A stretch of DNA of 64,000 bases, taken from NCBI GenBank assembly GCA_000830255.1, contig JQIT01000006.1, positions 1 to 64,000 of the forward strand, written 5' to 3'. This stretch comes from Sulfuricurvum sp. PC08-66 (lineage in GTDB: Bacteria > Campylobacterota > Campylobacteria > Campylobacterales > Sulfurimonadaceae). How positions within the stretch are numbered: the first letter of the stretch is position 1; each line of letters starts with the position of its first letter. Below are positions 9,023 to 16,392 of this stretch, in pieces. A program made the translations under genes and the position numbers. Under the pieces are notes generated by a model, which did no database searches, was not told where the DNA came from, and was given only the letters and a program-made list of their open reading frames with translations.

Positions 9023-9838
9023 ATGAGAAAAGCGTATGTGCTCGTAGGTGCTGTTGCAATTGCTGGAAGTCTATTGTTATCGGGATGTGGTGCCGATACA
9101 AGTAGTTCTGGTTCGACTGGGGTGAGTGAAGGGGTCTTCGTCGATTCGGCTGTCGAAGGCGTGAAATACCAAACAACAACACAAAATGGCTACACCAATG
9201 CCACTGGAACATTCAAATACAAAGCAGGTGAAAAAGTATCTTTTTATTTGGGGAGCCAAAAATTGGGTGAAGCGTATGGCGATGCCAAACTTTATCCTAC
9301 TGACGTCGCAGGCGATTCCAATCTATCCTCTACCAAAGTCAAAAACATGTTAGTTTTACTTCAATCTCTCGATAATGATGGCAATACAAGCAATGGAATT
9401 TCCATCCATACGGCATTGCGTGACCATAACTTCTCTTATGAATTTAACTTGAGTGCGACAAACTTCATGACGAATACATTGAGCGAAATCAACGCTATCG
9501 CAGACAAAAATTTCAGCTATTCGGCTATCAGTGAAACGACTGCATTGGCACATTTCGCGGACACTAAACGTAAAATCTATTTTGGGTCAGATTTGAATTT
9601 GACAGGGACTACCGTTATGGCACTTGTTTATCGTAACACAACTGCAACGATATGTAATAGCTTGCAAACGAGTGCAAATCTTGTAAAAAACAATTATCCA
9701 AACCTAAAATATCAACTCTTAAGTAGCTCAGCTACATGCAACGATTTAGGCTTTATAACTACAGGTTGTATTGAATCGGATTATCGTACTACCGCAAGCA
9801 GTGGCACACAAACATGTGCCTATATCTATAGCAACTAA
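9023..9838 (+). CDS. Lipoprotein of unknown function
   Basis: 271 aa from the ATG at 9023, which has an excellent AAAGGAGA site; the longer frame does not. The signal peptide ends in LLSGC, so the mature protein is lipid-anchored. The mature part begins with a Gly-rich linker and then a region with YTNATGTFKYKAGEKVSFYL and SLDNDGNTSNGISI, a pattern I associate with a group of surface lipoproteins in Campylobacterota but cannot name. The C-terminal part has four Cys (in TICNS, ATCND, TGCIE, QTCAY), possibly two disulfides. Monocistronic; convergent with the MerR gene. No function is proposed. Confidence 0.75.
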   Translation: MRKAYVLVGAVAIAGSLLLSGCGADTSSSGSTGVSEGVFVDSAVEGVKYQTTTQNGYTNATGTFKYKAGEKVSFYLGSQKLGEAYGDAKLYPTDVAGDSNLSSTKVKNMLVLLQSLDNDGNTSNGISIHTALRDHNFSYEFNLSATNFMTNTLSEINAIADKNFSYSAISETTALAHFADTKRKIYFGSDLNLTGTTVMALVYRNTTATICNSLQTSANLVKNNYPNLKYQLLSSSATCNDLGFITTGCIESDYRTTASSGTQTCAYIYSN

Positions 9839-9877
9839 TCTTTCACCCCCCTGCTTTTCTTGGCGCAGGAGAGCTTT

Positions 9878-10585
9878 TTACGCCTCCTGCCCAAACACCT
9901 CAAACGCTTTTACCATAAACTCTGTGAGTCCCACCGCATGCTTATCGATGTTAGCTTGGAAACGCGTATCGACTAGCCACATTTGCGCGAGATTGCGCAT
10001 AAATACGCGGTCGCAGGTGTAGTAGTAGCGATTAAAAAGCTCCATCTTCGCTTGACACAATGCCTGCACACGCACATCGGCTGGGTCGACATCCATCAGC
10101 GCGACGAATCCTTGGTAGTTGGCGTTATCCTCGGCTTGGATACGCTCCCAATCGGCTTTGGTGTACTTAGACGTTTTTGCCATGCTCTCTTTGTAGGCAT
10201 CGGTGTGCCCCCATTTCTCTTTTGCCTCATCGGCATACTCTTTTAGTTGTTCCATTGGAACCTCCTCGTTATTGAGCTCTTTTTGCACTAGCGCAATCAT
10301 CTTGTCGATTCTGTTTTTTTGGGCGATGAGCGTCTGCATATGTTGCGCGTAGACCACGCGACGCTCATATTTGGGGCTGTTCATGATAGCTTTTATATTC
10401 GCTAATTCGAACCCCAACGCCTTAAAAAACAAAATATCTTGTAATCGCTTGAGCGCTTTTGGGCTATACAATCGATAGCCACCTTCACTGTATCCATCTG
10501 GAGTCAGCAATCCAATCTCGTCGTAATGACGAAGCATCCGTATGCTCACTCCACTCAACGTTGCAACGTGTTTGATTTTCATCAT
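9878..10585 (-). CDS. MerR-family regulator with TipAS effector domain
   Basis: 235 aa from the ATG at 10585 (AAGGA six bases upstream). Residues 1-70 are a MerR winged helix (VATLSGVSIRMLRHYDEIGL), followed by the dimerisation coiled coil, and from about 110 a helical TipAS domain (KWGHTDAYKESMAKTSKY). TipA-type regulators bind hydrophobic peptide antibiotics and switch on efflux or related genes. No target gene lies downstream, so autoregulation is the clearest visible effect: a MerR-type promoter sits just upstream. Probably a drug- or stress-sensing activator; ligand unknown. Confidence 0.88.
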   Translation of the reverse strand: MMKIKHVATLSGVSIRMLRHYDEIGLLTPDGYSEGGYRLYSPKALKRLQDILFFKALGFELANIKAIMNSPKYERRVVYAQHMQTLIAQKNRIDKMIALVQKELNNEEVPMEQLKEYADEAKEKWGHTDAYKESMAKTSKYTKADWERIQAEDNANYQGFVALMDVDPADVRVQALCQAKMELFNRYYYTCDRVFMRNLAQMWLVDTRFQANIDKHAVGLTEFMVKAFEVFGQEA

Positions 10586-10603
10586 AGGAATTCCTTGAAG
10601 CGC

Positions 10604-10634
10604 AGTATATACCCTCACACGATGTGAGAGTCAA
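10604..10634 (-). promoter_or_regulatory. MerR-type promoter with 19-bp spacer and dyad operator
   Basis: On the minus strand TTGACT (10629-10634) and TATACT (10604-10609) are 19 bases apart, the lengthened spacer typical of MerR-controlled promoters. The spacer holds a near-perfect dyad, ACTCTCACA-TCG-TGTGAGGGT (10611-10631), one mismatch in 9-bp arms. It drives the TipAS-type MerR gene itself. Confidence 0.85.
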
Positions 10635-10648
10635 GGGCAAAATTGCGT

Positions 10649-10839
10649 TTAGTTCGGTTTTTTGACCAAAAATTTCTCTATGAGGGTACGCACCGAGAGT
10701 AGTGAGGCATCTTGAAGGGCGTGGGGTGCCGTAAATGCATGATAAGGCAGCCAAAAAAGTGCAAAAAGCCAAACGGTATCGACCAAAAAATCTAACTCTT
10801 GCTCGATAAGAGGGATGAAATTTTATGCCCCTGCCTCAT
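10649..10839 (-). pseudogene. Small membrane-protein gene, apparently frameshifted
   Basis: An ATG at 10839 with a GGGAG site starts MRQGHK and then runs out of frame; the adjacent frame continues open as FIPLIEQELDFLVDTVWLF and on to KFLVKKPN with stop at 10649. The switch falls at an AAAATTT run. The composite would be about 62 aa with a hydrophobic middle. It could be a decayed gene, a sequencing error, or a chance open frame. No family recognised. Confidence 0.35.
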
Positions 10840-10893
10840 ACAACTCCCACCCATTTATCGCTATAGTATGCCATCCAAAAAGGGGAGTCATTT

Positions 10894-11559
10894 ATGAAAG
10901 TCATCGTCACAGGCGCATCAGGGATGGTCGGACATGCGGTACTTATCGAAGCCATCGAGAGCCACGATGTCAGCGAAATTGTGCTCATCAATCGCCGCAC
11001 GCTAGCCATCGACCATCCAAAAATCAGAGAACTTCTCCATGCAGATTTTGGCGATTTTGGCGCGATTGCGTCCCATTTCGAGGGTGTCGATGCCTGCTTT
11101 CACTGCATGGGAGTCTCCTCCGCAGGGCTGGACGAAGCGCACTACACGCACCTCACCTACGACACCTCCAAGGCGCTTGCCGATGTGCTCATGGCGCACG
11201 CACCGCAATGTGCGATGTTCTATATCTCTGGCGATGGCACGAATGAATCAAGCTCCACCATGTGGGCGCGGGTCAAAGGGCGCACCGAAACTATGCTTCT
11301 GGACGCAGGCTTTCGTGATGCCTATATGTACCGTGCAGGGGCGATTTTGCCGCTCAAAGGGGTGCGCTCCAAAACCAAGCTTTATCAGCTGATGTACGAT
11401 GTCATGCGACCCTTTTTCCCGCTACTCAAGCGTATCGACAGCATCACCACTAGCGTGCGACTAGCGCAATCGATGCTCTATCTCGCCCAACACCCCATCG
11501 ACAAAAAGGTGCTCTACAACCCCGACATCAACGCTGTAGCAAAAAGCCTAAGCCTCTAA
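10894..11559 (+). CDS. NAD(P)-binding epimerase/dehydratase-like protein
   Basis: 221 aa, ATG after AAAAGGGGAG. The N-terminus VIVTGASGMVGHAVL is a Rossmann TGxxGxxG dinucleotide site. It belongs to the atypical short-chain dehydrogenase group (NAD(P)H-binding/NmrA-like). The usual YxxxK is not obvious: the region after FYISGDGTNESSSTMWARVK has Lys but no Tyr in place, so a catalytic or a redox-sensing role are both possible. Monocistronic, convergent with the small membrane protein gene whose stop it overlaps. It sits among redox-stress genes. Confidence 0.75.
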   Translation: MKVIVTGASGMVGHAVLIEAIESHDVSEIVLINRRTLAIDHPKIRELLHADFGDFGAIASHFEGVDACFHCMGVSSAGLDEAHYTHLTYDTSKALADVLMAHAPQCAMFYISGDGTNESSSTMWARVKGRTETMLLDAGFRDAYMYRAGAILPLKGVRSKTKLYQLMYDVMRPFFPLLKRIDSITTSVRLAQSMLYLAQHPIDKKVLYNPDINAVAKSLSL

Positions 11560-11834
11560 AAAAACCGCCATTGCAAGCCACCCTCGACTTTGTCCGCAAA
11601 GAGAAGGGTAAAAAGGGCGATGTAAACCACCAAATCGAGCAAGAATCGCAAAAAGGGTTTACTCAAAAGGCGTTTGAGTGAGCGGTCATTTTGGTGCGCT
11701 AATACGCCATTGACGTACGCCGAGAGGAGGATGACCGCTAGCAAGAGCAGAGTCGCTAGCCACCCTTGCCATGTCACGGGCAAAAATCCCCAGCCGACGA
11801 ATTTCGGGATGAACCAATAAGTTGTTGTTTCCAT
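11556..11834 (-). CDS. Small membrane protein, unknown
   Basis: 92 aa with two clear membrane helices (WLATLLLLAVILLSAYVNGVL and FLLDLVVYIALFTLLFA) separated by a basic, presumably cytoplasmic loop (HQNDRSLKRLLSKPF). ATG preceded by AAGGAGTC. Lies 60 bases downstream of the SRPBCC gene on the same strand and has the same kind of leader, so it may belong to the hxlR operon. No family recognised. Confidence 0.6.
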   Translation of the reverse strand: METTTYWFIPKFVGWGFLPVTWQGWLATLLLLAVILLSAYVNGVLAHQNDRSLKRLLSKPFLRFLLDLVVYIALFTLLFADKVEGGLQWRFF

Positions 11835-11894
11835 GATGACTCCTTGTGTCAGATGAGAAAGTATGGCACCAAAGTGTTAAAGAAAATACTTAAA

Positions 11895-12314
11895 TCACCC
11901 ACCCACTTTTTTCTTGATTGCTAAGGACTCTTGATTGATGTAGTTTTGGGTTAGTTCACCGTACGATTTGACTGCAAATTTTGCGAAAATACCCTCAAAT
12001 CCAAACCGTAAAACAACCGTGCATCGACTCGGAGACTCTTCGATGATGATGTGTTCCGCAACCATCTTTAGCCCCAACATCTTGGCTACCCAATCAAATC
12101 TTTCATAAGGTTCGAGTTTGTTTACCGTCCATTTTGTGGGTTTGAGTTTAGGCTGTGAGACCAAAAATCTTCGACCAAGCGCCAACTCTTCCCCATCAAG
12201 CGGTTTAATGTCGCTGACGGTTGGAATCCACAATGCCCAAGTGCTTACTTGCGATAGCTCATTCCAAATTTTCTCTTTTGATGCTTTGATTGTTACAGAT
12301 GATTCATACATCAT
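11895..12314 (-). CDS. SRPBCC-fold (START-like) protein
   Basis: 139 aa. The N-terminus (ESSVTIKASKEKIWNELSQV, STWALWIP) is the opening of the SRPBCC/polyketide cyclase-like fold, which makes a deep hydrophobic pocket for small molecules or lipids. ATG 12314 overlaps the stop of the FMN reductase gene (ATGA), so the two are translationally coupled. In this setting it probably handles the same hydrophobic or aromatic compound that the regulator senses; that is inference. Confidence 0.78.
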   Translation of the reverse strand: MMYESSVTIKASKEKIWNELSQVSTWALWIPTVSDIKPLDGEELALGRRFLVSQPKLKPTKWTVNKLEPYERFDWVAKMLGLKMVAEHIIIEESPSRCTVVLRFGFEGIFAKFAVKSYGELTQNYINQESLAIKKKVGG

Positions 12315-12850
12315 GGTTGACTCCTTGTGATTTTGTTTAACTCTTCGATACGGTTTACGAGCAAGGTCTGAAGCTCGCTATCAAGCACACCATCCACGAT
12401 TTTTTTATTGACGCGCGCAATGCAGAACGGTTGGTCATGGGGGTTGCGTGCGCTTAGGATTTTGCCCAGCTTCGCAAGTACCTCATAAGCACTCTCGCCA
12501 CCCAACACCGAGGTCGATGCGCTAATGATGGAGAGCGGTTTGTCCACAAGCTCACCGCTTGATATGAGCCAGTCAAGGGCGTTTTTGAGTCCACCGGGGA
12601 TTTCAAAAGCGTATTCGGGTGTTGAAATCACCACCGCATCGGCACTCTTGACCGCCCTGCGCAAAGCCTGTACCGCTTCGGGCGACTCATCAAGCGTGAG
12701 GTCATGAATATCCAAATCAGGCGTGTACATCGGCAAGCTCGCCATCTTCTCATAGACCACCGAATCGGCAAACTGCGTGTGGATAAAGTCGATAATCGCG
12801 CGATTGTACGAGCCTTGGCGGAGGCTTCCGCTGATAAGCAGGAGCTTCAT
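12311..12850 (-). CDS. NADPH-dependent FMN reductase
   Basis: 179 aa from the ATG at 12850, which sits behind AGGAGGAG; the frame extends further upstream without such a site. Flavodoxin-like fold with the phosphate-binding loop ISGSLRQGSYNRAI and the conserved TPEYAFEIPGGLKNALDWL segment of the ChrR/ArsH/azoreductase-like FMN reductases. These reduce quinones, azo compounds or metals with NADPH. Middle gene of hxlR-reductase-SRPBCC; its ATG overlaps the hxlR stop (ATGA). Confidence 0.88.
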   Translation of the reverse strand: MKLLLISGSLRQGSYNRAIIDFIHTQFADSVVYEKMASLPMYTPDLDIHDLTLDESPEAVQALRRAVKSADAVVISTPEYAFEIPGGLKNALDWLISSGELVDKPLSIISASTSVLGGESAYEVLAKLGKILSARNPHDQPFCIARVNKKIVDGVLDSELQTLLVNRIEELNKITRSQP

Positions 12851-13194
12851 ATCTCCTCCTTTGTGGTGCCAAACTCCAGCGCGTAGCTTTGCGACCATGC
12901 AAGTATCTCGGCGATGACGGGTCGGAGGCTCGCCCCATGAGCGGTGAGCGAATACTCGACCCGCGGTGGCACTTCGGCAAACACTTCACGCGAGACGATG
13001 TGTAGCTCTTCGAGTTCGCGCAGCTTGATGGTGAGGGTTTTGTTGGTGAGGGGGGCTAGAGCGGTGGCTAGCTCTTTGAACCGCAACGGATTGTTGAGCA
13101 GTAGCCACACTACCATGAGCTTGAGTTTGTCGTTGAACAGCTCAAAAAATATCTCGGCAGACGAGGCGTAGGTTTTGTTGTTAAGTATTATCAT
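12847..13194 (-). CDS. HxlR-family transcriptional regulator (first copy)
   Basis: 115 aa from the ATG at 13194; the longer frame begins at a less likely MCIICS. Winged-helix HxlR signature: LMVVWLLLNNPLRFKELATA, LTNKTLTIKLRELEELHIVS, RVEYSLTAHGASL. It lacks the early Cys that redox-sensing members carry, unless the upstream start is used. First gene of the operon with FMN reductase and SRPBCC protein, so it probably controls them in response to an electrophile or quinone. Confidence 0.87.
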   Translation of the reverse strand: MIILNNKTYASSAEIFFELFNDKLKLMVVWLLLNNPLRFKELATALAPLTNKTLTIKLRELEELHIVSREVFAEVPPRVEYSLTAHGASLRPVIAEILAWSQSYALEFGTTKEEI

Positions 13195-13230
13195 GGAGCA
13201 GATTATGCACAAAGAGATATTAAAGTAGTC

Positions 13231-13252
13231 TTAGTTTACTTTAGGAAACTAA
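13231..13252. promoter_or_regulatory. Inverted repeat in front of hxlR (candidate operator)
   Basis: TTAGTTT and AAACTAA form perfect 7-bp arms around an 8-base centre, 37 bases upstream of the hxlR start. This is a sensible place for autorepression. No run of T follows on either strand, so a terminator for the 13274 gene is less likely. Confidence 0.45.
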
Positions 13253-13273
13253 TTAATTACCGAAATCCCTATT

Positions 13274-13783
13274 TTATTCCACCTGCGCGACACCGACGAC
13301 GTAGTTTTGACCATACGCTTTGGCGCATTTGGGACACGTGGTGTAGAAAAAGTGCTGTTTCATGACCTTTTTGCCTTGGGTTTTAGCGTATTCGTCCATC
13401 GCTTTGTACCATTTGCCCATTTGCGTATAATCCCCCTCGAAGACCTTGGTGAGGTAGTCACCGCTGATGCGCACGTTCTCTTCGCCCTCGATGGGTGCCT
13501 TGACCGCGAAGAGGTGTTCACTACGAAAAGGACTAGGGTCGCTCGATAGTACGATGTAGTCATCTTCATCGAGTACATCTTGTGCTTCGATACGCCCTTG
13601 TACACGACTCATCATCGACCCCAACGTGAGTGGCATATACATCAAACTCCACGCTTTGGCTTTGACGAAGGGCTTGTTTTCAAAGTGCAAAGTTTGCCCA
13701 TCCCACCCCTCTGGATTGAATTTGGGGCAACACCCTGTGGTATTGACACTTCGGTCGTAGTGCGGCAGTTGATTGGTTTGCAT
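13274..13783 (-). CDS. Conserved protein with two cysteine clusters, unknown
   Basis: 169 aa, ATG after CACGAGGAG. Two Cys sites: TTGCCPKFNPEGW near residue 18 and TTCPKCAKAYGQNYV near the end, which together could bind a metal such as zinc or iron. Similar proteins are sometimes annotated as hydrolase, but I see no catalytic motif that would support this. Divergent from the DUF1801 gene, with which it shares a 66-base intergenic region with mirrored ribosome-site leaders. Confidence 0.6.
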   Translation of the reverse strand: MQTNQLPHYDRSVNTTGCCPKFNPEGWDGQTLHFENKPFVKAKAWSLMYMPLTLGSMMSRVQGRIEAQDVLDEDDYIVLSSDPSPFRSEHLFAVKAPIEGEENVRISGDYLTKVFEGDYTQMGKWYKAMDEYAKTQGKKVMKQHFFYTTCPKCAKAYGQNYVVGVAQVE

Positions 13784-13849
13784 GACAGACTCCTCGTGTG
13801 TGAATGTAGGTATTGTGGCATAATTTGGTCAAATTCACGAGGAGAATCT

Positions 13850-14296
13850 ATGGCGACCCAAACACTCAAAACCCAACCTACCGATGCGGATGTTTTTGGC
13901 TTTCTCGAGACCATCGCAGATGAGCGCAAGCGCAATGATTGCTACACGGTGCTAGAGATGATGGAGCAGATTACGGGCGAAGAGGCGCAAATGTGGGGCG
14001 AAAATATTGTGGGCTTTGGACGTATCGGCTATCGATACGCTAGTGGCAGAGTGGGCGAGTGGATGAAGATAGGCTTCGCCCCGCGCAAAAACGACCTCAC
14101 GCTCTACCTCATGGGCGGACTTGCATCGCACGAGGTCCTTTTGAGCAAGCTAGGCAAACACAAAGAGGGCAAATCGTGCCTCTACGTACGCACGCTAGAG
14201 AACATCGATACGGAGGTTCTACGCAAACTTCTGCGGAAGAGCGTCGAGGCCCTCAAATCGCATCCGATGGTTACATACTTCTCTAATCCACTATAA
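13850..14296 (+). CDS. DUF1801 family protein
   Basis: 148 aa from the ATG at 13850 with GAGGAG ahead; the much longer open frame upstream crosses the divergent promoter and is not used. The core (IADERKRNDCYTVLEMMEQI, FGRIGYRYASGRVGEWMKIG, LGKHKEGKSCLYVRTLENID) matches the DUF1801/YdhG-like fold, a small alpha-beta domain of unknown function often found near redox and stress genes. Convergent with the second hxlR gene. Confidence 0.8.
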   Translation: MATQTLKTQPTDADVFGFLETIADERKRNDCYTVLEMMEQITGEEAQMWGENIVGFGRIGYRYASGRVGEWMKIGFAPRKNDLTLYLMGGLASHEVLLSKLGKHKEGKSCLYVRTLENIDTEVLRKLLRKSVEALKSHPMVTYFSNPL

Positions 14297-14301
14297 AAAT
14301 T

Positions 14302-14658
14302 TTACTTTTTCAATCCACACGCCGTAATGACCCCTAGCTCACCGCCCACTTCTATCCCCCACTCTTGGAGCATATGAAAAATCGGTACCAATTTTTGTGC
14401 ACTTGGAGTGAGCGAATATTCGACCTTGGGCGGGACGACAGGATAGACAGTACGCACGATAAGTGCATCGGCTTCGAGTTCGCGTAGGGTCTGTGTGAGC
14501 ATCTTTTGGGTGATGGGGGCGAGGTGTTTGCGTAGTTCACTATAGCGCAAGGTACCGTTGCTCAGATACCACAGCACAAGGCTTTTCCATTTACCACTGA
14601 TTTTATCTAGCGTAAAAGTAAAGGCACAAGAGTAGGTTTTGGGGGGTTGGATTACCAT
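14302..14658 (-). CDS. HxlR-family transcriptional regulator (second copy)
   Basis: 118 aa from the ATG at 14658, which has AAAGGA five bases upstream. Winged helix with WKSLVLWYLSNGTLRYSELR, LAPITQKMLTQTLRELEADA and KVEYSLTPSAQKLVP. A Cys at about residue 11 (KTYSCAFTFTLDKISGKW) is placed like the sensing Cys of YodB/HypR-type regulators. Divergent from the nitroreductase gene, which it very likely controls. Confidence 0.87.
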   Translation of the reverse strand: MVIQPPKTYSCAFTFTLDKISGKWKSLVLWYLSNGTLRYSELRKHLAPITQKMLTQTLRELEADALIVRTVYPVVPPKVEYSLTPSAQKLVPIFHMLQEWGIEVGGELGVITACGLKK

Positions 14659-14681
14659 TGGTATCCTTTTGGTATGTATAG

Positions 14682-14693
14682 TACTTAATAGTA
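14682..14693. promoter_or_regulatory. TACT-N4-AGTA dyad between hxlR and nitroreductase
   Basis: TACTTAATAGTA lies 24 bases before the hxlR start and 63 before the nitroreductase start. Short dyads of this type are plausible HxlR operators. A TTGACA at 14699 just next to it could be the -35 element of the nitroreductase promoter. Confidence 0.4.
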
Positions 14694-14755
14694 AGTTCTT
14701 GACATAGTAGCATATACACTCTAAACTACCGCCATCAAAACCCAAAGGAAACCTC

Positions 14756-15367
14756 ATGTCCCACACACTCGACCGCGACCTCATCCTCCAAGCCCACAAA
14801 GAGCGCTACGCCTGCAAACGTTTCGATGCGTCTCGCACTGTCGCGCCCAAAGATATAGAGTATCTGCTCGAAATCGCACGCTATTCCCCCTCATCCATAG
14901 GACTAGAGCCGTGGAAATTTGTCGTCGTGACTAGCCCAGACATGAAAGCAACGCTCAAACCGCTCTGCTGGAACCAACCCCAGCTCACCGATGCGAGCGT
15001 CATCATCGTGATTTTGACACGCACCCAAAAATCACTTCTCGATGAGGGGTACCTCGATGCGCACTTCAACGCCAGAGCACTCGCACCCCAATGGTACAAA
15101 GGCTTCGTGGAAAAGATGAGCGACCCTTTGGCATGGACCAAACGCCAAGCCTACATCGCCATGGCAAACATCATGAGCAGTGCCAAAATGATAGGCATCG
15201 ATAGCTGTCCCATCGAGGGGTTCGACTCCTCCACAGCGGTGACTGCGGCGCTAGGGTTCGATACGACGCTTTTCGATACGGCGGTGATAGTCGCGCTGGG
15301 GTATGGTCTGGGCGAGCACAAGCCCAAAGCGCGACTGGATGCTGATGATGTGATTGTGAGAATTTGA
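14756..15367 (+). CDS. NAD(P)H-dependent nitroreductase family protein
   Basis: 203 aa, ATG after AAAGGAAA. NfsB-like features: the FMN-phosphate motif near the N-terminus (KERYACKRFDASR), ARYSPSSIGLEPWKFVVV, and GIDSCPIEGFD in the middle. Such enzymes reduce nitroaromatics, quinones or flavins as dimers. Regulated in all likelihood by the divergent HxlR protein. Monocistronic or linked to the next gene, 61 bases on. Confidence 0.88.
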   Translation: MSHTLDRDLILQAHKERYACKRFDASRTVAPKDIEYLLEIARYSPSSIGLEPWKFVVVTSPDMKATLKPLCWNQPQLTDASVIIVILTRTQKSLLDEGYLDAHFNARALAPQWYKGFVEKMSDPLAWTKRQAYIAMANIMSSAKMIGIDSCPIEGFDSSTAVTAALGFDTTLFDTAVIVALGYGLGEHKPKARLDADDVIVRI

Positions 15368-15428
15368 GCGAAATTATTCTCAAAAGATATTTGCACTACA
15401 CTTGTGCTAATTTTTTCAAGGAGAGAGT

Positions 15429-15980
15429 ATGAAACGCGCACTTTTTACACTGCAGGCACTTGTGGGACTTACCTCATCGGCATGGGCGGATGAGTTCAAA
15501 CAAACAACACTTATCAGTGAGGAGTTTACTTCGGGGGGCTTTGGCGGATTTGATTTCTCTGTGAGCACCATCGATGGCACGAGCGCATTGATGTCAGGCG
15601 GCAAAGGCGGATGGATTATCAACCACCAATTTTATCTCGGTGGCGAGGGGCACGGCATGGTCTACCCCCAAAACAACACGCTCAATTTGGGCTATGGCGG
15701 ATTGCTCGTCGGGCTGGAACTACTGCCCGCTGATTATCTCGTGCATCTCTCCCTCGAGGCGATGGCAGGTGCAGGCGGTATCGTCAACAGAGATACCAAC
15801 ACCTCTCAAGCCTTCCCCGTGGGTAGCGTCGCGGCGAACCTCGTCCTCAATGTCGCCAAACACTTCCATGTGAGCGTCGGCGCGACCTATCGAATCGCCC
15901 ATATCTCAGGCACAACATTCCAAAGCACCGCACTCAATGGCATGAGCTACTCGATAGCCTTTTTGTTCGGCAATTTTTAA
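15429..15980 (+). CDS. Exported outer-membrane-like protein, unknown
   Basis: 183 aa with a signal peptide cut after SSAWA. The mature part is Gly-rich with alternating hydrophobic strands and ends in FLFGNF, with a terminal Phe as in small outer-membrane barrels. ATG after AAGGAGAG. Followed 16 bases later by the DUF1304 gene. No family name can be given. Confidence 0.65.
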   Translation: MKRALFTLQALVGLTSSAWADEFKQTTLISEEFTSGGFGGFDFSVSTIDGTSALMSGGKGGWIINHQFYLGGEGHGMVYPQNNTLNLGYGGLLVGLELLPADYLVHLSLEAMAGAGGIVNRDTNTSQAFPVGSVAANLVLNVAKHFHVSVGATYRIAHISGTTFQSTALNGMSYSIAFLFGNF

Positions 15981-15996
15981 TTTTTAGGGAAATTTC

Positions 15997-16350
15997 ATGG
16001 CACTACTTACTACGACCGTCGTCGCATTGATTGCGATTTTGCATATTTACATCATGGTGCTAGAGATATTTTTGTGGGATTCACCGCGTGGACGCAAGGC
16101 GTTTGGCACCTCGCCAGAGTTCTCTGCTATGACCAAGACGCTAGGTGCCAACCAAGGCTTCTACAACGGCATCTTGGCTGCGGGACTTTTTTGGGGACTC
16201 TATCTAGGAGAGGCTGGCAGTAGCATCGTGATATTTTTCCTCCTCGCCATTGCAGGAGCGGGAATTTTTGGCGCGGTGACTTCCTCACGCAAAATCCTCT
16301 TCATCCAAACTCTTCCTGCTTCTATCGCACTTCTTTTGATGCTGGTGTGA
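15997..16350 (+). CDS. DUF1304 membrane protein
   Basis: 117 aa with four predicted membrane helices. The N-terminal LIAILHIYIMVLEIFLWDSP and the GANQGFYNGILAAGLFWGL motif are characteristic of the DUF1304 family of small integral membrane proteins, function unknown. Start ATG after AGGGAAA. Probably co-transcribed with the preceding barrel-like gene. Confidence 0.85.
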   Translation: MALLTTTVVALIAILHIYIMVLEIFLWDSPRGRKAFGTSPEFSAMTKTLGANQGFYNGILAAGLFWGLYLGEAGSSIVIFFLLAIAGAGIFGAVTSSRKILFIQTLPASIALLLMLV

Positions 16351-16392
16351 ACCGCATCATCTGATGGACTCAAACCCTACTAGGAAAACATT

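Noticed and set aside
9849-9898. Bidirectional terminator between the lipoprotein and MerR genes
   Set aside because: Partly overlapping GCAGG/CCTGC stems are present, but they extend into the MerR coding region and no convincing stem plus T-run could be fixed.
13580-13849. 90-codon upstream extension of the DUF1801 frame
   Set aside because: It runs antisense through the neighbouring Cys-cluster gene and the divergent promoter; the ATG at 13850 has a strong ribosome site.
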